NCBI RefSeq assembly: GCF_002975405.1
Contig: NZ_PCPS01000001.1
Coordinates: forward strand, 1,054,001-1,118,000
Direction of reading: 5' to 3'
DNA from: Arthrobacter sp. MYb229
Lineage (GTDB): Bacteria; Actinomycetota; Actinomycetes; Actinomycetales; Micrococcaceae
Length of the DNA: 64,000 nucleotides
Positions 62,266-64,000 of this stretch are shown here, piece after piece. A model generated the notes under the pieces. The model saw only the letters and a list, made by a program, of their open reading frames with translations. It did not search any database and had not been told where the DNA came from. A program made the translations under genes and the position numbers. Position 1 is the stretch's first letter. Every line of letters starts with the position of its first letter.

Positions 62266-62466
62266 TTATTTACCGCATCTGCTACTTTCATTGGCCCTGA
62301 GTCCCCGCCTTCGGTCTGCCCGTCGATGCGTAGGATCAGGTGAGCTAGCGGTTGCCAGCTGTCCAAGTAGGTCTTGCATGACTTCGCTGACTCCTCGGGA
62401 GGGCGACCACTGATCTACTCCGAGCACCGCAACGTCCGTGACCGTCGTGTAAGTTGTTTTAGCCAT
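62266..62466 (-). CDS. Doubtful small hypothetical protein
   Basis: A 66-residue frame (MAKTTYTTVTDVAVLGVDQW ...) with a Pro/Arg-rich end and no ribosome site. It lies just after the truncated frame at 62489-62857 in the same direction. It may be real or the decayed end of that gene; no family is seen. Confidence 0.3.
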   Translation of the reverse strand: MAKTTYTTVTDVAVLGVDQWSPSRGVSEVMQDLLGQLATASSPDPTHRRADRRRGLRANESSRCGK

Positions 62467-62488
62467 GGTGCAAGTATGGGAAACCCTG

Positions 62489-62857
62489 CTAGGCGTCTAG
62501 GAAGTCCAGGTAGCCCTCGAATAACTTTTTGCGGACTCCCGGCACGTTCGATTCAACGATAAGGTTCAGTTCGTCTGCGTGGTCATGGGCTCGGTGCGGG
62601 AAATAGCCGGCAGCGTCGCGTTCACGTTTCGGAAGTAGCTGCATAAATGCCACGGACGTCCACTTCAACAATCGCGGCTGGTCCCAAACATTCCGGTTCA
62701 GCACAAAAAGCCTTGTTACATTTGGTTCACGAGAGTTTTCATTTTCCACTGAAACCAATGCGGCAGGATGGCTCCAATCGCGCTGCAATAGTTCAGTTGC
62801 AAACCCTAAAAATTCACCGCGCTCATTTGGCCAATCCGTCCTTGTTTCACCTGCCCG
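62489..62857 (-). pseudogene. 5'-truncated gene remnant of unknown function
   Basis: An open frame of 123 codons without a normal start: it begins right after a TAG and its only possible start is a TTG at 62788. The translation is protein-like throughout (RGEFLGFATELLQRDWSHPA, LFVLNRNVWDQPRLLKW, GYFPHRAHDHADELNLIVES). It is probably the 3' part of a larger gene lost by deletion. No family recognised. Confidence 0.5.
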
Positions 62858-62876
62858 CTAGGGTCATACTTTGGTC

Positions 62877-63074
62877 ATGGAGATTGAAGTTCGGTACGTA
62901 CACGCCGACGACATTTATGCGGTCAGCGTTCCCGACGTTGAAGGCGCTTTGACTCAGGCAAAAACCTGGGAGGAAGTGCCGTATATGGCACGTTCGGTGG
63001 TGGCCGACCTGACCGGCGTCGACATTGCGAGCGTGACCGTGGCAAGTGTTATCGAATTGGACGACGGCGACTAG
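62877..63074 (+). CDS. HicB-like orphan antitoxin
   Basis: A 65-residue protein with the short HicB-type fold: MEIEVRYVHADDIYAVSVPD, VEGALTQAKTWEEV, and a final acidic tail. No hicA toxin lies next to it. The -10-like CATACT at 62865-62870 ends 6 bases before the ATG and there is no ribosome site, so a leaderless transcript is likely. Confidence 0.6.
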   Translation: MEIEVRYVHADDIYAVSVPDVEGALTQAKTWEEVPYMARSVVADLTGVDIASVTVASVIELDDGD

Positions 63075-63500
63075 CTTCCACGTTGGGCCCGAAGTTTGCA
63101 CCATCCTTTGCACGGCCAGCCCAGTTGCTATGGCATGCCCGGCGCTGCCTAAACCATCAGCGCTTCGATATCGCGATCGAATTCGTACGGGGCATTCGTT
63201 TCATTTGACCGGACATACCGACCCTTGAATGCTGACCGAATCCAAGGTTAACTCTCCAGAACTCGCTAGGTGGGCACGCAGTTGAGCGAAAAGTTGCTGG
63301 AATCGGCTCATCGCCCTTCATTATCTAGTCGACCGGTAGCAGCCTTATACGCGTGGGCGTTCTGGTTGCACCGCCTGCCCGTCCACCAATCCGCTGCACG
63401 CCGAGCCAGGCCGAACCAACCCATCGCGGCTATTGGTAATATCGACTCGACCCTCATTTGTCCTACGGTCTTATCCCCGATCCGGCTGGAGCCTCTTTTC
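63075..63500. other. Region before mshA with a gene-tail remnant
   Basis: About 425 bases. On the minus strand a frame ends at 63149; its last ~32 codons (FKGRYVRSNETNAPYEFDRD, IEALMV) look like the tail of a protein, cut off upstream by a stop near 63250. The rest should hold the mshA promoter. No ribosome site of usual strength precedes the mshA ATG. Confidence 0.35.
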
Positions 63501-64000
63501 ATGCGCATCGCCATGCTCTCCCTGCACACCTCCCCCATGCAGCAGCCCGGGTCCGGAGACGCCGGAGGCATGAACGTCTACATCCAGAATCTCTCCTATG
63601 CCCTCGGTGCGCTGGGGCACGAGGTGCATATGCTCACCCGCACCGCCGAGCCAAGCAGCAGCGCCGAAGTAACCCCGGGCGTGTGGATGCATCAGGTGCA
63701 GGTCGCCGCCGGCCAGGTGCTGAGCAAGGACGAACTGCCGGGTATCATCGATGCGGCCGCCGAGCGGATCGCCGCTCATTTGAGCGAGCTGAAGATCGAC
63801 ATCGTGCACGCGCACTATTGGCTTTCGGGCCTGGTCGGGCGGCAGCTTGCCGCAGCCTGGCAGGTGCCGCTGGTGCTCACCATGCACACCTCGGCGGCGG
63901 CCAAGGAGTTCGAGTCCGGACTACCCGAGCCGGAGCTGCGCAAGGAATCCGAGCGGGCATTGCTGGCCCAGGCCGACCGGGTGATCGCCAATACCCCCGT
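63501..64000 (+). CDS. mshA: D-inositol-3-phosphate glycosyltransferase MshA (N-terminal part)
   Basis: The first ~166 residues of a GT4-type glycosyltransferase that starts mycothiol synthesis. The N-terminus MRIAMLSLHTSPMQQPG, then SGDAGGMNVYIQNLSYALG, is the MshA hallmark; HAHYWLSGLVGRQL and LTMHTSAAAKEF follow. The gene runs off the window at 64000. It is separate from mshC, 12 kb away. Confidence 0.95.
   Translation, partial: MRIAMLSLHTSPMQQPGSGDAGGMNVYIQNLSYALGALGHEVHMLTRTAEPSSSAEVTPGVWMHQVQVAAGQVLSKDELPGIIDAAAERIAAHLSELKIDIVHAHYWLSGLVGRQLAAAWQVPLVLTMHTSAAAKEFESGLPEPELRKESERALLAQADRVIANTP

Noticed and set aside
1-64000. CRISPR arrays, rRNA genes, replication origin
   Set aside because: No regularly spaced repeats, rRNA sequence or DnaA-box cluster was seen.

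Overview
The window reads as a chromosomal segment of a high-GC Gram-positive bacterium of the Micrococcaceae (Arthrobacter/Glutamicibacter type). This rests on gene content: actinobacterial qcrCAB-ctaE respiratory genes, a complete pupylation locus (arc-dop-pup-pafA), mycothiol genes (mshC, mshA), RbpA, a fused PafBC and HelY, all in the usual actinobacterial order. The species cannot be fixed from the sequence alone.

Region 1 (1 to about 11.65 kb) is accessory DNA. It holds the C-terminal part of a Tn3-family transposase, a DUF2975/YozG-type regulator operon whose third gene fuses an HTH domain to a GT87-type membrane mannosyltransferase, a serine resolvase surrounded by copies of a short motif, and a small operon of exported proteins with no recognisable family. 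Next come an M23 peptidase of the kind found in conjugative elements and a chimeric gene. The chimera joins a YczE/YitT membrane protein to the C-terminal domain of a conjugation protein, so it looks like an element-chromosome boundary.

Region 2 (about 12.2 to 31.2 kb) is mostly housekeeping. On the minus strand is ctaE-qcrC-qcrA-qcrB. Then come trpD, a stand-alone Lrp-type ligand-binding domain, a SatD-like regulator with a membrane partner, DUF3054, a BASS/ACR3-like transporter, a GT1 glycosyltransferase, an SDR, DUF3817, an ArsR regulator, the overlapping zapE-def-rlmA set, NfeD with an SPFH protein, rbpA and a polyprenol-phosphate mannose synthase.

Region 3 (31.6 to 49.2 kb) is a long minus-strand block: amidohydrolase, helY, tatC, tatA, pafBC, two FKBP isomerases, pafA, pup, dop, arc, trmI, a site-2 protease and a HAD phosphatase. 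No prcBA proteasome genes lie between pup and pafA, and ARC lacks the C-terminal proteasome-docking tail, so pupylation here may work without a proteasome.

Region 4 (49.2 to 61.3 kb) carries a PAC2 protein, mshC, uppP, small conserved actinobacterial proteins, an acyl-CoA dehydrogenase, an M20 peptidase, a TAXI-type binding protein overlapping a two-component system, an Nramp-like transporter with altered metal-site motifs, an NAD(P)-binding protein and tRNA-Leu(GAG). Region 5 (61.3 to 63.5 kb) is a small island after the tRNA with a VbhA/Fic toxin-antitoxin pair, an orphan HicB-like antitoxin and gene remnants. The start of mshA closes the window.
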